From contig SCQA01000203.1 of NCBI GenBank assembly GCA_004298725.1, forward strand, positions 1-8,356: a stretch of DNA of 8,356 nucleotides, written 5' to 3'. Shown here piece after piece: positions 6,664-8,356 of the stretch. The stretch is from a bacterium. Lineage in GTDB: Bacteria > Desulfobacterota > GWC2-55-46. How positions within the stretch are numbered: the stretch's first letter is position 1; the number at the start of each line of letters is the position of its first letter. A model generated the notes under the pieces. That model made no database searches, had not been told where the DNA came from, and saw only the letters and a program-made list of their open reading frames with translations. The translations under genes were made by a program, and so were the position numbers.

Positions 6664-8356
6664 ATGAAACGCAGGGACTTTCTAAAAATAATAGGCGCAG
6701 GCGGAGTAGGCACAGGGCTTGGAGTCCTTTTCGGCAAGCTCACCAAGGCGCCGGGCGCAAAGCTCATACCGAGGCTTATTCCTCCTGAAGACGTCATTCC
6801 TGGCATCGGCACATGGTATTCGTCGTCGTGCACCCAGTGCGGAGCCGGTTGCGGCACTATGGTCAAGGTTATGGAAGGGCACGCGAGAAAGATTGAAGGC
6901 AATCCGCTGAATCCGGTAAATAAAGGCAAGCTCTGCGTAAGAGGGCAGGCCGCGCTTCAGGCGTTATATAACCCGGACAGGATAAAGGCCCCGCTGAAGA
7001 GAAGAGGCGAAAGGGGCAAGGGCGACTTTGAAGAAATTTCATGGGACGAGGCAATTTCAATTGTTGCCAAAAACCTTGCCGGAACACCGGCTGATAAAGC
7101 GTATCTCGTAAGTAGCAGGCTTCGCGGGCATTATAATACGCTTGTAGCTAACTTCATGGCGGGCTACGGCTCTCAGAACCATATCAATTACGAACTTTTC
7201 CAGCCGAGAAACCTTGCGTATGCCAATCAGGTGTCAATGGGGCTTGGCGCGATTCCGCATTATGACATTGAAAACACAAAATATCTGCTCTCTTTCGGGG
7301 CTGATTTTTCAACTACGTGGCTTTCTCCGGTGGGCTATAGCAGGGCATACGGCGAAATGAGGCAGGGCAAGGGCAAGCGCGGCAAGCTTGTGCAGGTGGA
7401 GCCGCGGCTTTCTTTAAGCGGAGCCAACGCCGATGAATGGGTAAGCGTAAGGCCGGGCGCGGAGGGTATCCTCGCCCTTTCAATAGCCTTTGCTATTATT
7501 GAAAAAGGCCAATACAGGGGAGGCGACGCCGGTAGCTGGAAAGCGGCGCTTGGCGCGTTCAAACCTTCCGAGGCAGTCAAGCTGACAGGCGTTTCAGAAG
7601 AAAAGATTTATGAAATAGCAAAGGAGTTTGCCGCAACAAGGCCAAGCCTCGCGCTTGGCGGCGGAAACGTTGCCCGCTATGAAGACGGCCACGCGGGCCT
7701 TGTGGCTGTAAATATACTTAATCACGTCGCAGGCAATATCGGTATAAAAGGCGGCGTGGTGCCGAACCCTGAAACAAACCTCAGAGGCGAAAAAAGGAAT
7801 GACTTTAAAAACAGCATTGCAAAGTTTGCCCATGACGCGTCCGCAGGAAAGGTAAAGGCGGTTTTATTTTGCAACACTAATCCTGTTTTTACCGCTCCGG
7901 CGCAGATGAAGCTGACGGATGCTCTTAAAAACACGGCGTTCATAGCAAGCGTTTCAAGCTTTATAGATGAAACAACCGCAATGGCGGATATTGTCTTGCC
8001 GGTTCACCATACGCTTGAAGACTGGGGCGACGATTTTACCGACCCGGCGCCGGGCGCTGGGCAGGCGGCAATAATTCAGCCTGTGGTATCGCCGGTATAT
8101 AATACTAAAGGCCTTGGAGACATATTCATTTCACTTGGAAAGGCTATGGGCGGAAAAACGGCCTCCAAGCTTCCGGGCGGAAGTTACGCGGACTATTTGA
8201 AAGATTCATGGAAAGAGCTTTATTCAAGGAACAGGGCAATGTCCGTTGGCACGTCCGGCTTTGATGAATTTTGGAATAAAGTTCTTGCAAACGGCGGCTG
8301 GTGGCCCGCGGAGCAGGACAGGCCGCGCACGGCGCATGTATCAGCAAGCGCCGTAG
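6664..8356 (+). CDS. Molybdopterin-oxidoreductase-family subunit, Act/Qrc type (ActB/QrcB-like), partial
   Basis: The frame is open from the ATG at 6664 to the window edge, giving 564 residues and no stop. The N terminus MKRRDFLKIIGAGGVGTGLG is a Tat signal, so the folded protein is exported. C56, C59, C63 and C91 (CX2CX3CX27C) form the [4Fe-4S] motif of the family. Family-type segments follow, such as ENTKYLLSFGAD (203-214), VLFCNTNPVF (400-409) and ADIVLPVHHTLEDWGDDF (441-458). Where molybdenum enzymes carry a Cys, Sec, Ser or Asp metal ligand, after GSQNHINYE (169-177), this protein reads LFQPRN, with Q180 at about the ligand position. That fits ActB and QrcB, described as lacking molybdenum. 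The pentaheme gene just upstream supports this over a polysulfide or thiosulfate reductase catalytic subunit. Whether the iron-sulfur part is fused (ActB) or separate (QrcC) cannot be seen. The ribosome binding site is a modest AAGAGAG about eight bases upstream. Confidence 0.85.
   Translation, partial: MKRRDFLKIIGAGGVGTGLGVLFGKLTKAPGAKLIPRLIPPEDVIPGIGTWYSSSCTQCGAGCGTMVKVMEGHARKIEGNPLNPVNKGKLCVRGQAALQALYNPDRIKAPLKRRGERGKGDFEEISWDEAISIVAKNLAGTPADKAYLVSSRLRGHYNTLVANFMAGYGSQNHINYELFQPRNLAYANQVSMGLGAIPHYDIENTKYLLSFGADFSTTWLSPVGYSRAYGEMRQGKGKRGKLVQVEPRLSLSGANADEWVSVRPGAEGILALSIAFAIIEKGQYRGGDAGSWKAALGAFKPSEAVKLTGVSEEKIYEIAKEFAATRPSLALGGGNVARYEDGHAGLVAVNILNHVAGNIGIKGGVVPNPETNLRGEKRNDFKNSIAKFAHDASAGKVKAVLFCNTNPVFTAPAQMKLTDALKNTAFIASVSSFIDETTAMADIVLPVHHTLEDWGDDFTDPAPGAGQAAIIQPVVSPVYNTKGLGDIFISLGKAMGGKTASKLPGGSYADYLKDSWKELYSRNRAMSVGTSGFDEFWNKVLANGGWWPAEQDRPRTAHVSASAV

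Overview
The window reads as bacterial chromosome of roughly balanced base composition, probably from an anaerobic or respiratory Gram-negative lineage of the Desulfobacterota/Nitrospirota kind. That guess rests on a membrane-anchored pentaheme c-type cytochrome followed by a Tat-exported molybdopterin-oxidoreductase-fold protein, plus an IS481-like transposase. The taxonomic assignment is inference and weak. No tRNA, rRNA, CRISPR array or phage gene was seen.

Layout. (1) 1-1060: a decayed IS481-like (DDE, rve-domain) insertion sequence. Its transposase is split by two single-base insertions and has also lost its second catalytic aspartate; a terminator-like hairpin follows it. (2) 1075-2887: a sigma-70-type promoter and a leader of about 170 nt precede a complete Pif1/RecD-like superfamily 1 helicase that carries a small helix-turn-helix-like domain at its C terminus. 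(3) 2888-3039: a short convergent intergenic region with a weak terminator, a G8 run and a GC-rich perfect hairpin. (4) 3040-5718, minus strand: a complete P2A-type (calcium-type) P-type ATPase. (5) 5719-6097: a divergent control region with back-to-back TTGACA promoters, one for the ATPase and one for the cytochrome operon. (6) 6098 to the right edge: an operon starting with a pentaheme cytochrome and then a molybdopterin-oxidoreductase-like subunit that runs off the window.

How the genes work together. The last two genes form the start of a quinone/cytochrome oxidoreductase module of the alternative complex III (Act) or Qrc type. The cytochrome corresponds to ActA/QrcA and the second gene to ActB/QrcB. 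The expected partners, an iron-sulfur subunit or domain and NrfD-like membrane subunits, would lie beyond the right edge. The second protein keeps a four-cysteine iron-sulfur motif but has no Cys, Sec, Ser or Asp where the molybdenum ligand should be, which fits a structural, non-molybdenum subunit. The helicase, the ATPase and the IS remnant have no evident functional link to that module.

The most useful second looks are the Act/Qrc-like module, the reconstructable transposase decay, and the leader of the cytochrome operon, which has a tiny overlapping ORF. I found no convincing evidence of a wholly new system.
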